From NCBI RefSeq assembly GCF_964340395.1, contig NC_135554.1, positions 4,282,975 through 4,346,974 of the forward strand: 64,000 nt of DNA. Reading direction: 5' to 3'. Shown here one piece after another: positions 11,446 to 43,624 of the stretch. The stretch comes from Glandiceps talaboti (taxonomy: Eukaryota; Hemichordata; Enteropneusta; Spengelidae). How positions within the stretch are numbered: the first letter of the stretch is position 1; every line of letters starts with the position of its first letter. The translations under genes and the position numbers were made by a program. The notes under the pieces were generated by a model, which made no database searches, was not told where the DNA came from, and saw only the letters and a program-made list of their open reading frames with translations.

Positions 11446-14400
11446 CTGGAGATTAAAGACATATACAAAGATTATCAGGGTATGGTAATGAGGTACTGTC
11501 CATAATGTTGTGATTCTTATAGTCACTACATTTGTACCATATTGAAATAATATTCTAAAGTTATTCCAACTTTCTGAACTAAAATATGTTGTATTATGTG
11601 TGGCAACTGTTGGGACTCATACTAGGTATTCCCATATGATATGACAATGACCCTATGGCATAATATTTTGGTTACTAAAAATTCACAAATGATTAAAGTC
11701 TCAGTCACTGTGTATGTATTCAACTGTACACCTCAATAACACAGTGTTTATACTGATTTGCTCTTAAATGTCAATAATACGACAAATTTCAACAAATTTC
11801 CAACCAACCACTTACATGTCACTGAGAGAGTTTATTCTAAACCATAAAAAGATGGATTGTAACTTAGATATCAACACCAAAATTTCAATCCAACATTTTT
11901 CTTACATTATAGATTTACTTACATTTGAATGATAGGAGCCCTCTGGTGTTTTGTCTTTAGCCTTCTTAAGTTCATTGATTGGATTGACAGATCGCCATTC
12001 AAACTTTGTTGGTTCTTCACCCAGGAAGTATTCTTCTGGTGTGTAGAATTTCAACTTACAATTGGCAGCAAACATACGATCACTACATGAGAAATCACGT
12101 GATTTACCAGGGGCCCATTCTTTCTTTCTGCCAGCAGCATCACCCACATAGTAAGACTGTTTGAGATCGACTGTCATGTCGTTATTACAATCACGTTCCA
12201 TGTGGTCAAAGATGGTACAACTTGGTTTCCTGTATTGGTTTTGTCCAGTACACATAAAGACCTGAATAAAATGTAATGAGTGTTAGTTTTCAATCTTCTA
12301 AACATACTTCTTAAGTTTAGTGAAATTTTACTATTTTCAGCAAGAAAAAAAAAGAATAGATTACCCCAAAACAATAAACTAAACTTTTCATCATAATATG
12401 TTTTCAGCAAGAGACAATTCCATTTTTGAATAACATAAGACATTTCTTAAATCTTGTGCTGGCTTTGGACTTGCAATGAGTTCAACCATGAATTACATGT
12501 AAAACAATAGAATACTCCACATTGAAACATATTGGCTCATGTCATATCCTCTGCTAAACTTTACTATTTTATCAAATCAATAAACATTGCTAAAAAAATC
12601 TCCTCATAAAATCAACAGGTGGTTTAGAACACAGTCCTTCTATATGTACCTAAACATGTACTGGGTCAAAGAAAATTGTGGTGATAGAGGGAAACGGTTT
12701 TTACTTTTAATAGTTTTATTACACATTAATAATGATGAATTAAATATTGTTCACTTCTTAATTGGTTACCAAATCAATAAAGTGAAATGACTTCAGATTT
12801 GACAGAAAATGACAAATTGTAATTTCCCCAATACTTCCTATTCATCTTATACTACATATCTGTACATGAAGCCCTGACTGTATAATACTTGAGTTAGGGA
12901 GTTCAGGTTAGATTAAGGTAGATCATTATAGGACCCCCTAGCATAAGCCTGATTTATATCATTGTCCATACCTTACAAAATATTGGTATAATGTTTCCCT
13001 GGTTCACTTGTAAGTTGTAATGTGCTAAAACTTTTATCATATTGATCATGTTATGCTAACCTACCACAATATTTTACTCAGTAATATTGGTTATAATTTG
13101 TGTTATGATTAATTTGCTGGATGTTTGATCATTATACTCGGGTACATTACGGTATGTGATTGTGTTTAAAAAAATGATGTGGTTAAAAGGTAAGATGACA
13201 TCTCCCAAACGCTATGAAATAAACACCAGTCCTTCACTACATAATATCCATTTGAATGCTAGTGAAATGTTTTTCAGTATGCAAATTTGGTGATGACGTC
13301 ATCATTTAAATGTAAAAAATTGCACGTTTTGGAACTATCAAAACCGGGAGGACAAAGACTCCAGAAATCGCCGAATTGAGATATAATACATTATTTTCGA
13401 TTGTTGTGCTACAATATCTAGGTAGAAAGAAATTTCTAAATTAATCATTTTTCATTGTATGACTAATTATCTTTATTTTTTTAGCTATATTTGCATAACA
13501 CTGGTAACTTCAACATCAGATTTACTAAAAAATGATTAATTTAGAAATTTCTTTCAACCTAGATATTGCAGCACAACAATCGAAAATAATGTATTATATC
13601 TCAATTCGGCGATTTCTGGAGTCTTTGTCCTCGCGATTTTGATAGTTCCAAAATGTGCAGTTTTTGACATTTAAATGATGACGTCATCATCAAATTTTGC
13701 ATACAGAAAAAAAAATTCACTAGCATTCAAATGGATATTATGTAGTGAAGGACTGGTGTTAATGTCATAGTGTTTGCGAGATGCTATCTTACCTTTTAAC
13801 CATATAATTTCTTATACACAATCACAGACCGTAATGTACCTGAGTACCCTTGTCACTATAGTGTAAATTAAATAGATCAGATAAATATCCTCCTCTTTAC
13901 CTGAACTGGGAATCCTAACTCACAAATGATGTCTTCACATTTTCGACAGATCTCCTTTGGACTGACGTGATTTTTCTCAATACCAGCTTGGTTGGTAAAG
14001 AATACAATCTTGAAACCATTGTCATGTGCTTCTTTCAGTTTCTCTGGCACTTCATCACTCCACCATTTCCAGTCAGACATACCTGGTACACCAAATAAAT
14101 ATTCATATAATAAAAAGGTAGCCAACCATTGTTTGGAAAAAAATAGCCATTCCCTAGTGTTTTGCTGAACAAATCATGGACACAATATCTATTCCATGTG
14201 TTCACTAATATCAGCAAGAACCAGTAAACCTGTTGAGTTGGCACTTTTGCCACTTTTAAAAGAAAGTGGACACAAGAGATCCCAATTGTGATTTATTTTC
14301 CTTTGAAAATTTCGTTTTCTTTGTTCCTAACACTAAATTCTCACTAAAGTATGATCTTTGTCACAATGCTTCATTACCCCAGAGTTTGTACAGAAAACAT

Positions 14401-14989
14401 TTGTACTATTACTTAGGTACTGTGTATTGGACTGCAAAGTGACGTCACGTTCAGGTACCTCCCCCTGACACTGATACCTGGGTGGGCTAGTTCGAGCGTG
14501 GTACAGTACAATAATCATTTTATTATTTTTTTCATTTGTGGCCGTTGTAAATCGGCTGTCTTGCGGTCGTATCAACAAATAAGTATAGATCACAGATGTA
14601 GGATCACTACCTGTTGCAAATTTCCTTCCACTCTTCGTTGCGATCAATGTACTGTCAATATCGAACCCTGCTACTTTCGTAGAGCTGGGAATACCAGGAC
14701 CATTAAGTTGAATAACTGGAGCAAACGCAGTTGGATTCTCGTAAACCAACTGTCCGTCTTTCTTGCTACCTGGGTTGTACCACGTCCAACTCGCTTCAAA
14801 ATCTAAAGGACTTTCGTCCTTCTTTTTCTTTGCCTCTGCAGCTTGAGCTACACGACTTGATTTCCTTTTCGACATTCTGATTGGTAAATGTAATATGTTT
14901 GTAAGTCTCGTAATATTATTCACTATCAGCCAGTGGTGACTTGATCTCGTAGAAAGACGTCTGAGAATGGATGTCGTCTGTATTATCAT
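10385..14989 (-). CDS. PNKP: PNKP, bifunctional polynucleotide phosphatase/kinase, FHA-less model
   Basis: Five coding exons join in phase with GT-AG introns: 14989-14611, 14082-13901, 12261-11923, 11445-11211 and 10629-10385, stop TAG at 10387-10385. The product is 459 aa from the ATG at 14989 or 421 aa from the in-frame ATG at 14875. PNKP removes 3'-phosphate and adds 5'-phosphate at DNA breaks before ligation. The order is a short basic N-terminus, a HAD-type phosphatase domain and a P-loop kinase domain. Vertebrate PNKP also has an N-terminal FHA domain that binds XRCC1 and XRCC4; none is encoded by these exons, and the first exon follows an in-frame stop and a promoter-like region. A 708-bp foldback occupies intron 2 and a degraded MITE lies in intron 4. 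UHRF1 is divergently transcribed about 1.5 kb away. Confidence 0.9.
10963..11157. mobile_element. Diverged relative of the 9383 MITE in PNKP intron 4
   Basis: The block starts CAGTGTTGTTG, contains AGTAAGTAGGTAAG and TCTGTTACC followed by GAGTTCTGAAACCT, and ends AAATAACACTCTG. These motifs occur in the same order as in the 9383-9549 element, but the ends are decayed and no target duplication is visible. Confidence 0.4.
11923..14989 (-). CDS. PNKP: PNKP exons 1-3: N-terminus and 3'-phosphatase domain
   Basis: Exon 1 (14989-14611, ends in phase 1) carries the HAD motif I as GFDIDSTLIAT. The two aspartates (nucleophile and acid/base) are present, and the usual Gly after the second Asp is Ser. 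Exon 2 (14082-13901) gives MSDWKWW and the motif II segment KIVFFTNQAGI. Exon 3 (12261-11923) gives YRKPS and the late HAD motif YVGDAAGR, then WAPGKSRDFSCSDRMFA, typical of PNKP. The longer start adds 38 residues with five Arg and no acidic residue. The shorter start opens with MSKRKSS and a KKKK cluster at residues 16-19, resembling a bipartite nuclear signal. The first ATG is preceded by an in-frame stop (15016-15014). Confidence 0.88.
13137..13844. mobile_element. Long foldback MITE with TA target duplication (Tc1/mariner-like)
   Basis: Two arms of about 316 bp (13137-13452 and 13527-13844) are inverted copies separated by a 74-bp loop. The ends are CTCGGGTACATTACGG and, inverted, CTCAGGTACATTACGG, each flanked by TA (13135-13136 and 13845-13846) as in Tc1/mariner insertions. 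The inner halves of the arms are nearly identical, including a TGACGTCA palindrome and AATCGCCGAATTGAGATATA. The outer parts are more diverged. No transposase is encoded. It sits in PNKP intron 2, so the pre-mRNA could form a very long hairpin. Confidence 0.85.
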
Positions 14990-15040
14990 GGCATACACAC
15001 ACGGTGTACTGACTTATATATGTATGCTTTAAATGGCACA

Positions 15041-15055
15041 GCGCATGCGCATTGG
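15041..15055 (-). promoter_or_regulatory. NRF1 site plus CCAAT box upstream of PNKP
   Basis: GCGCATGCGC at 15041-15050 is a perfect NRF1-type palindrome, immediately next to ATTGG (CCAAT on the PNKP strand, 15051-15055). It lies about 52 bases upstream of the first PNKP ATG. This is the expected place for a TATA-less core promoter. Motif reading only. Confidence 0.6.
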
Positions 15056-16423
15056 TGTGATATTGCTAACTTGTAGAGACACGCCACCCCGTTACGTTGC
15101 TATAAATAGAACATTAGTAAATATCAATGTCAGCAAATTTATGGACGACCTGTTTGAACATGTTTCCACAGGGTTTATTGTGATTTTATGGTAAGAATAA
15201 AATATAAATAAACAAATTGCTGACAAACAATAAAATAGATTTTACACAGTATTTTAAGTTCAGAAAAACTGTGTACCGGTGTTTCTAAGAGAGTTTCTGA
15301 GTAGGTGTAGATATAAATGTAAATTCATTTTTAAATGGCCGGTGGTATTTTTGTGGGGATGGCATCATTTCGACCACTTGCGCTCTGGGTGAGGGGTTTA
15401 CCATGGAAAACAGCTATACATGTAATTTTAATGCAAGTTTAGTACGAAACAAATAGTTTTTTGTGCCAGTTTAGTGTCAAGTTTAACTTACATGTGTGTA
15501 GGCTTACCCTGAATAATTGTAATTTCTCAAAATACATAAAGATAAAGATAAAATACATATGTATAAAGATTCTACCTCCGCCCAGAGGTTTTTTTCCCGT
15601 CGGGACCCGTGTTTACCTAAAACATACGCCATGTTCACTATTCCTTAGGTAGGAAAGTAAACACTGCCAAACGTGAACGGCGACTCATCGACCAACAACT
15701 TGATTTCTTTTGAAAATTGCAAATTATTTACGGACGCTCAAATTAAAGACATTTTTAATCGTCCACAGATAGGTGTACCATTTTATTGAGAATCCCAAAG
15801 ATTGCCAAAATAGGTCTTTCCCCACGTAAAGAAGTGGTTTGCAGATCTGAAATTGTTCATACATGTACACCTTTTATTATCTTGGCACTTACATGTATTT
15901 CATGTAGATTGTTTCTCATCATTTTTTGTGAATGGATAATTTTTGTGAGTCGCAAGGTAGTGACTAGTCACATGTGTAAAAGGGAACTATTGTCCTTGTC
16001 TTTGTAATATACAACTTCCAAGTTAACGATGTATGCACACATTGTTGCCATTGATAGAAGTATTTTCAAAAATAAATGGCAACAGAATAGTGATTAATGT
16101 CCCGTATTTCTTTACAGTTCTGACACTGAGCACTTAAAAATTTGTTTACATACGCTAGAAATGAAATGTATTTACATATATTTATCTATCGACACTTTCT
16201 TGAAATGTTTTCAGCTTTCGTCAGCGAAGGGATTTTAAAAATCATTTGAACGGCTGCATGGGAACAGCAAACTCTATTTCACTCAGCTAACACGGTCGAA
16301 TATGCCTTGACATTGGCACGTCACACCGTGCACCGTGTACGGTTTACTTCGGGACGTTTAGGTCAGCGAGGGTCAAGGTCGTGAGCTCCCGTTCACACTC
16401 TCTTACAAGACGAGAGTTATTTC
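15056..16423. other. Divergent intergenic region between PNKP and UHRF1
   Basis: About 1.4 kb without a supported gene. CpG density rises toward 16300-16700, which looks like a small CpG-rich promoter island next to UHRF1. The rest is AT-rich and I see no exon. Confidence 0.5.
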
Positions 16424-16467
16424 TCTCGCGAGACTATAATTCCCGCCACAACTCACGTGTATAAATA
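16424..16467 (+). promoter_or_regulatory. UHRF1 core promoter motifs (Kaiso, E2F, E-box, TATA)
   Basis: Within 44 bases the sequence holds TCTCGCGAGA (16424-16433, the palindrome bound by Kaiso/ZBTB33-type factors), TTCCCGCC (16440-16447, E2F-like), CACGTG (16454-16459, E-box) and TATAAATA (16460-16467). The TATA box predicts a start near 16490-16495, about 60 bases before the ATG at 16552. Vertebrate UHRF1 is a known E2F target. Occupancy cannot be inferred from sequence alone. Confidence 0.6.
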
Positions 16468-16551
16468 AAGATATCAGCTGTTGGCACAGTAACTAGACTA
16501 GGCAGTGTGCTGCGTGTTGTTGTTACTATTTTGCCAGATACAAAGATAGAG

Positions 16552-35826
<19,275 letters not shown>

Positions 35827-38800
35827 TGTGGTGTGACTGATCCACCAAACTGAAACTTGTAGAATTGTTCTGTTGAGAGAAAACTCCTGTTTTGAAGTTG
35901 TTTTCATAACAACTCACTTTAAAAAAAAAAGGTTTTTGAATTGAAAATATCTGTTCAGAATGTTGTCTACATATGACCTTTTCCCCAGAATATAATAGTT
36001 GTCATCAGGAAATTAACATAACAATGTCATGTGCCTGGTTCCCCTAAGTTTTTAAAATATTGGAGGATGGAACTCACTACTCTGTTACAGCTTGTGGAGA
36101 AGTTTGTTTGAACTCACTATTCTATTGTAACCTAGGGTGCCTTTTTGGCCAAACTTGCTACCATGTTATAACCTGAGCAGCCCGTGTGGTTGAACCCGCT
36201 ACACTGCATCAGCGGTCCAGCTGGGGCCTCTTTGGCTGAACTTGCTATTCTGTTGTAGCTGAGGGAGTACTCTGACCAACTATTTTTCATAAAATTTAGA
36301 CCTATGATGATAACCAGGTTCATATTATAGTGAGAAATCTGTGAAAATCATGGAAAAAGAAAACACAAAATTTACAGTGATCAGCCATAGAATGTCAAAC
36401 TCCCACTTCTACTTTATTAACAATATTTGCATAGCGACAAGTCAATTTGCATAGCGACAAGACAATTTGCTTAGCAACCAGCCCATTTACATAGTGACAA
36501 GTCAATTTGCATAGCGACAAGTCAAATTGCATAGCGACAAGTCAGGTTGCAGTCTGTTGGTAACATCAGTAGACCGTGAATATTGAATTGACATTGTAAG
36601 TGTATTAACCCTGTAAAGATTATTTACTACAGTTAGTTTCCTATGTGATATCTCCAAAATACATTGCTCATTTCTTAGCTCACCAAAATACATCATGAAA
36701 ACAAAGAACTGTTATGCATAGAATGAATTGGTATTTAGCCATCTTTTCAGAGCTGTGTATGGAGTTTACTTTATTTGTTACATTAATTACTAATAGTCTT
36801 CTATAATCAAAGTATTGGATTTCATATTCATACTAGAGCTCATATACAAACGTCAGATTTTACCATGATTATATTTTACTGAGAGAGTTATTATCACATG
36901 TAGCTATGTCACTGCCACAGTTTGCTACTATCACTGCCTATCTCCATAGAGACTCAGTATTTACATAATAGTGGGCATATTAATGGGTCTTTTTTACCTC
37001 ATTTTAGAATTGTTATGTAACATATTGCTTTAACTAGCATTACAGTTTTTTTCAACTATCTTTATAAATTTAATTCATTTCTCCTCAGATTGGTAAAAAG
37101 TCTTAAATTCATCTTTCACGATGTGTGTAGCCATGTGTTATCACTTTATGTACTTAGTGTGTGAATCGGTGAAATAATACATATACTTAACATTAGGAAG
37201 TAGCTGGACTACGTCCATTGTACCACTCTGTGTATGTGGCCACTCCCGAATCCCCAGTTGATTCTTTGTATCTTGGGAATGATGCATTAACTTAAAACAT
37301 TCCACTCATTGTACAGGATCGTGTTGTGTACATGACTGACTTGGACCAAATCAATTGTACCAATTTAAGGCTAAAAAACCCACCTGGCATGATTTCATAT
37401 CAGCCAATCATAACATTTTATTACAGTGTCACATCTGGCAATGACCAAATCAGAGACGCCTACACTAGTTACATTACTGCTACACCGAAAGTCATTGTGC
37501 ATAGCCCTTTTCACTTGTAAACAACACAGAGTGTACACAACAACAAATCTTGCAGTTTACATGGCTGTCCACCTGCCAGAAATATTTTCAAATTAAATAC
37601 AGCCAATTATTACACAAGTAATCCATTGAATTTTGCAAGCAACTAATCGGGAGCTATGTTACATCATATCTGTCTAATTTACATATTAATGTATGCCTGT
37701 CATCTAATGATTGGCCATCATATACAGTTTTATGAGATCCTTCTATGGTGTCAAAGCAAATAGTTGAGATCAGCAAACAGTTGTAGACCTCTATATCTAT
37801 ATATATATAACTAACACTGGTATATGACTATCTATCATTGGGTATTTACACTAGTCTACAAATTAAACGGCATATTTCTGGTGACTTTTTTCCTTGTATG
37901 TTTTACTTCAGTGTTGATTTTAATGTGCAGATGTCTTTGTAAGAGTGAATAGAACTTGGTACTCTATCTGATCATAATCCACTGATGTTCGTATTAGATT
38001 TTGCATTTTGGTAATTTTACTGATAATGAAAGTTATTGTTATAATAAAGTTAGTTTTAAATGAATATCTGGTGTTTCTCTGTTTATCAGCTGTAGTGTTA
38101 TGTATGTACACACTTGTGATGTCATTTCTAAAGACTTCTATTGCATCACCTTTGACCTTGCTGTGTCTGTATTTAAATATGTCTGGTTATTGGAATGACA
38201 ACATTTACAGATTCAAGAGGAATGGAATTCCAAAGTGAAGCATAGTTTGAAAAAAAAGTGTACTGTTCTGAATTTGTGAAATGTGGCAGACTCTTGACCA
38301 ACATAGTTTGGTAGATAAAATCAATTCCAAAGGTTGTAATGCACAAATGTCAACTTGTTAGCATTAAGCTTTCCATATGTTGTGGTTGTTGCATATAATC
38401 CTGGTCAATTTCATAGTTAAAGCTGACCTCTAGGTGGAGGTATTATTAATTTACTTTTAATAGCTGAATGTTAGTGTGTACGTTTTGATCGGAAATGTTA
38501 ACTTTTTTAACTGGTGGAGAATGCTACCAAAGTTTGCTGTGAAACTAGTGGCAAATATTTCAAAGCAGGCTAAAGTTCTTGACGGCTATAGCTCTCACTT
38601 CTGGTCCAAAGGTTGATTCTGAACAGCACTCCTAGTGGCCAAACTATGTAATCTTTTGTTTGTCAGGACAAGACTGTCATTGCACTAGCTGTGACTGGAA
38701 AGTGTTTTATTGGATATAATACTGTACACCCTGAACCATATGGTGTTGGTAAATGTATTGTGTAGCTGTACGCATAATATGGTACAATACATCCAATTAA

Positions 38801-40245
38801 TTTGATTTGTGAGTCCACACCCAAAGATTAACGTCTCAGTTCAATCACTATTTCAATCTGTTACTGTACTACTTATGGATAAAACACACCTCTATTTAAA
38901 TGCGTACAATGTCTAACTATTGGTATATTAACAATTTTCAGTAAATGCATTGTTGGTTGTCAGGTCACAAAAATAATACTTCAGTTACAGCTAGTGCAGC
39001 TTTAAAGAGGAATTATTTGGTTGACACATCCACAGACCCTAAATTTGACAAAACTATAATCCCTTAAAATGACATGAAATGAAAAACCATCACATACATG
39101 ATTAACTGACAAAGCATTTTATTTGCACTGTACAGGATTTACATATTGGATATTCACAATTTAAAAATAACCAATCACACCAGTGTAGTATGTACAATGT
39201 AACAAAAAACTGCTACTGAGTTGCAAAGTGTACTACAATAGCTGAGAAGCTGACTATATCAGCCAGTGACCTTGACCTCTATTTTCAATGTCATATGTTA
39301 ATTTACTGTCCTGTCAGACTATATCCATTGCTACATTTTGTCATATTATACATTGTCACATGGCATTTAGACTGAGTTCAGAACTTTTAAAACCTGTTTA
39401 TTTCATGTGGTTCCATCACAACTTGACACCGTGCATGTTTATGTATGTATGAAAATGGACTATCAGATTTACATTGGAGAACATGGATTTGAAAGTGGTG
39501 TAAAGTCATTCTAATTCTGAAATTTTGACATTAATCATAAAACGACTAAGTTCTGTTTTTATTCAAGTGTTGAATTAATCCAGCCAAAAAATAATTGTTA
39601 CTTATAAATAAATGTTTTTGACAGGGAAGTGGTTTGAATTGGAAGGATTCTAACCTTGGTATGGGATGACTATGATTTGGGATTTAATAAAAGGAATGAA
39701 CGTTTTTAAATGGAAGCCATGCTTTGTCAAACAAGTTATCCTGAGATATTCATAGAAGCCAAATGTATTTTAGACAAATTTTGAAAATTAGCCTACATCC
39801 ATGTTTTCTTCTGTCACTTTGAAGTTTGCATGTACTACATTTTGTATATCAAGAGACATTTTCCAATGTCTTGTCTTGTCTTGTCTTGTCTTGTCTTGTC
39901 AAGATAACAAAACCACTCCATGTCAAGTGTTTATTCTTAGTCTATTCTTCCTAAATGTTGGTGTAAAAGAAAACAGACCATTACAAAAAGGACTACTTGC
40001 AAGTAGAATCCAAAGAATTTGGAAGTTTTGTTTTAAGACCCTTTTCCATTTTTGATTTCAAAAGTTACAAATCATTGAGGGACTTCCATATTGTTTTATA
40101 GATTGGAATAGATGTAAGAGAAAATCTGTGATCACTTGACCACGGTTTTATCTGTAGTTTCTAGTCTGAATTCCAAACTACAGCCAACAACTGCAATGGA
40201 AACCAAATCACCTGAAACAGAGTGATGTTTGGCTTGACAAAATTC

Positions 40246-40678
40246 TACATTTCACTGTCTGGCTGGACAGAAATCTGTCATTATTACATTTCACTGTCTG
40301 GTCTGACAACAATCTGACTATCATTGTTACATTTCACTGTCTGGCTGGACAGAAATCTGACTATCTTTGCTACATTTCACTGTCTGGCTAGACAGAAATC
40401 TGACTATCATTGTTACATTTCACTGTCTGGCTGGACAGAAATCTAACTATCATTGTTACATTTCACTGTCTGGCTGGACAGAAATCTAACTATCATTGTT
40501 ACATTTCACTGTCTGGCTGGACAGAAATCTAACTATCATTGTTACATTTCACTGTCTGGCTAGACAGAAATCTAACTATCATTGTTACATTTCACTGTCT
40601 GGCTGGACAGAAATCTAACTATCATTGTTACATTTCACTGTCTGGCTGGACAGAAATCTAACTATCATTGCTACATTT
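40246..40678. repeat. 43-bp minisatellite, about 10 copies
   Basis: Units contain CATTTCACTGTCTGGCTGGA then CAGAAATCT and ACTATCATTGTTA. The first units are diverged, the later ones nearly identical. Confidence 0.9.
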
Positions 40679-41102
40679 ACTTGAAGTGAAATACCATTAT
40701 CTTACTGGTATGATAGGTCCAGTTCTTGGTCTGCCTATGTAACTACTCCCTAGGAGTATATTATAACAAGTGGAAACAACACCTGGATCTTTCAGCCTCG
40801 TTTGTCACCAGATCGACACCAACTCACTTACAGTGTAACAGTCTGCTAACATAATGGCATCATGTTATACAAAATGTAGCAACGTAACAAAGATTTGATT
40901 TTGCACCTGGCAATGAAATGTATAAAGTAAGATTTTTGTAACCCAGACGATACTCTGTTTCAAGTGACTTGGTTTCTATTGTAGTTGGCAATGGTTTCAA
41001 AATACAACATATAGATAAATAACTACAGCTATATAAAGATGGAAATGATATGGCACAAGAATCATGTGATCTGATGTTGTGTCATGTTCCAGAATGTGCT
41101 GC

Positions 41103-41325
41103 CATGTATCAATAAGAATATACCATATCACCCTACATCAGTAAGACATATACCATATTACCCTACATCAATAAGACATATACCATATTACCCTACATCA
41201 GTAAGACATATACCATATTACCCTACATCAATAAGACATATACCATATTACCCTACATCAATAAGACATATACCATATTACCCTACATCAGTAAGACATA
41301 TACCATATTACCCTGCACCAATATC
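41103..41325. repeat. 30-bp minisatellite, about 7 copies
   Basis: Units contain TACCATATTACCCTACATCA then ATAAGACATA or GTAAGACATA. The period makes an open frame with a 10-residue peptide repeat; no other coding sign. Confidence 0.9.
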
Positions 41326-43109
41326 TGAATAAATGGCTAATTGCAATAGTGGTATAAAACATTTGGATGTTTTCAATCAATTTTAAAACAAAATGAAATA
41401 CTCAAACAAACAAAAATCATTTATGGAAAGAAAGTGAATTTTTCCTGTTGGTTTCTTCACCCATGTTTGTGAGAGGAGCTATACATATTTTTTTTTTGTC
41501 ATCTTCCAAACATCACACTGGTCAACAAAAAATGAGATTTGTTGCTATTTCTTGGTTTACGTTGGTTGTAATATATGGTTGACAGGATGCAAAATATGTT
41601 TGCCATCAAAGTTGTGGGAGGGAGGAGACACCCCCTCCCTCCAACAAAGATGAAATAAAACTACGTTGATCAGTTTCCCTGTATTAAACCCACACATCAA
41701 AGACTAAACATCAGATTGTTTATAGTTTTACAGAGAACACATAGCAATTAATTCTCTCAATGGCTAATCAAATCAAACATTTTGTACATGAAATCGTGGA
41801 TAAAAATACAAAACACAAATATTAAGAATCTGCAATGTGAACCATATACAATTATTGAATCAATTTAATACCTAATTATCTTTAAAAAGAGTCGTTACAA
41901 ACTTGGCATATGAAAGCATCAAATTGTATTTTGATAATTACAGTTGTCATAAAAATAAACATATCAATGTCCATAATGTGGATATAATGATTTACTACGT
42001 GTGAAGTTTTATTAGTTGATAAGGTGAATACACTTGCACAATGGGTGAATTATTATACCATAGCTACAATAGGTGAACACTGTTACCATAGCTACAGTGG
42101 ACAAACACTGTTACCATAGCTACAATAGGTGAACACTGTTACCATAGCTACAGGGGTTGTCAATTCAATGCATAGTTTGGCAGTGGTCAACACATTTTAA
42201 ATTGTATTGTACAAAGAGTGTAGAAACACAGCTCAACTTACAACTTTTATCATTACTAACATAAAAGTAATTATGTGCAAAGACGGTAATGAAAAGAGAA
42301 AAAACTATACACAGAATCAATTTTGTTCAGATTTACAGCTAAATTGTGTTCAGAATCACAGTAAGATTCAAATGAAGGTTTTATTTCATGTTCTTTTTAA
42401 GCGCCCACTTTACATTCTGACTCAGATCCCCACTAGCAATCTCATTCAAATCCTACCTAACATTCTGGCTTGGATCCCATCAAGCAATCTGATTCAGATC
42501 CCGCCTCACCGTGTGATTCAGATCCCATCAAGCAATCTGATTCAGAATCATTTCACTTCAGATCCTATTTTTATTTTTTTTAATTCTGATTCCAATTCCC
42601 TTTCTGACTTTGAAAAGCCAACATGTGAGGAAAATATACTAACAATTCAGTGTGTTCATATTCTGAAATATACATGGTTCTATATGAATGAGTTAAGAAT
42701 TCTTAGCTGATATTTCTGTACTGAGTTGCTCTATGCAAACAAATCTTAGCTTTGACTAGCAAGCTACATGTTACATTTTAATTAGATTCTTATACATTGC
42801 AATCACACACACTACTATAACTCTATATCTAAGGATATTTTAGGATGTGATATCATGAATTATGTAACTTTGTCTTTATTTGGGGAGTTAGTTGGATGAT
42901 GACATCATATTATGTAAATTATTGTTTTGAGTTGACAAAAATTATTTTCAAGCTTCCCAAGTAACCATAATTCTGGCATTTGAACTATATGATAAAAAAG
43001 AACACAGCATATACATGTACAAATGTATATGTACATGACGAAAATGACTCAAAATGGTCATAGCCATTTATAGCCATCTAAACCAAGAGAAGAATGATGA
43101 AGTTGGAAT

Positions 43110-43280
43110 GACATAATGTATCTTACAGTCTACCGTCAGCCAATCAAAAGAAGGTTGACAAGGGTTGAATGACATAATGTATCTTACAGTCTATCGTCAG
43201 CCAATCAAAAGAAGGTTGACAAGGGTTGAATGACATAATGTATCTTACAGTCTACTGTTGGCCAATAAAAAGGTCAATGA
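43110..43280. repeat. 61-bp tandem repeat, three copies
   Basis: Units start at about 43110, 43171 and 43232 with GACATAATGTATCTTACAGT and contain CAGCCAATCAAAAGAAGG. The third is diverged. Confidence 0.85.
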
Positions 43281-43624
43281 GGGTAGAGCACCATGACATA
43301 TTTTATATCATAGAAGCCATCCCTCCTATGAAATTTGATTGGTGAGGTGAACAATGATAAGTGAGCAGCCCATGTTGTTAGTTCCTTCAATTACAATTCA
43401 TATGTAAAAAAGAGCACATGTGCATTGCATTTAACTTGTAATCTGAGACTGTTTTTTATTTCTTTTCCATTGGTGAGTCAGCCATACTGTCTATTCAACA
43501 CAGCCTCTATTGCTGTCAGTGACAAGTACCAATACTATAAAACTATATTTAGCAGTAACAGCATAAAAATGGTAGTCAAAAGTCTTACATGGTCCTGCCA
43601 TGCCCCCCGAAGACACCTTTAACA

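Noticed and set aside
14498-14806. 102-codon plus-strand frame
   Set aside because: Antisense shadow of PNKP exon 1.
14990-15013. Upstream GTG as a PNKP start
   Set aside because: Nuclear genes start at ATG in nearly all cases, and an ATG lies nine bases downstream at 14989.
42207-42710. 167-codon plus-strand frame
   Set aside because: Contains a degenerate tandem repeat and AT-rich low-complexity residues; no domain or splice evidence.
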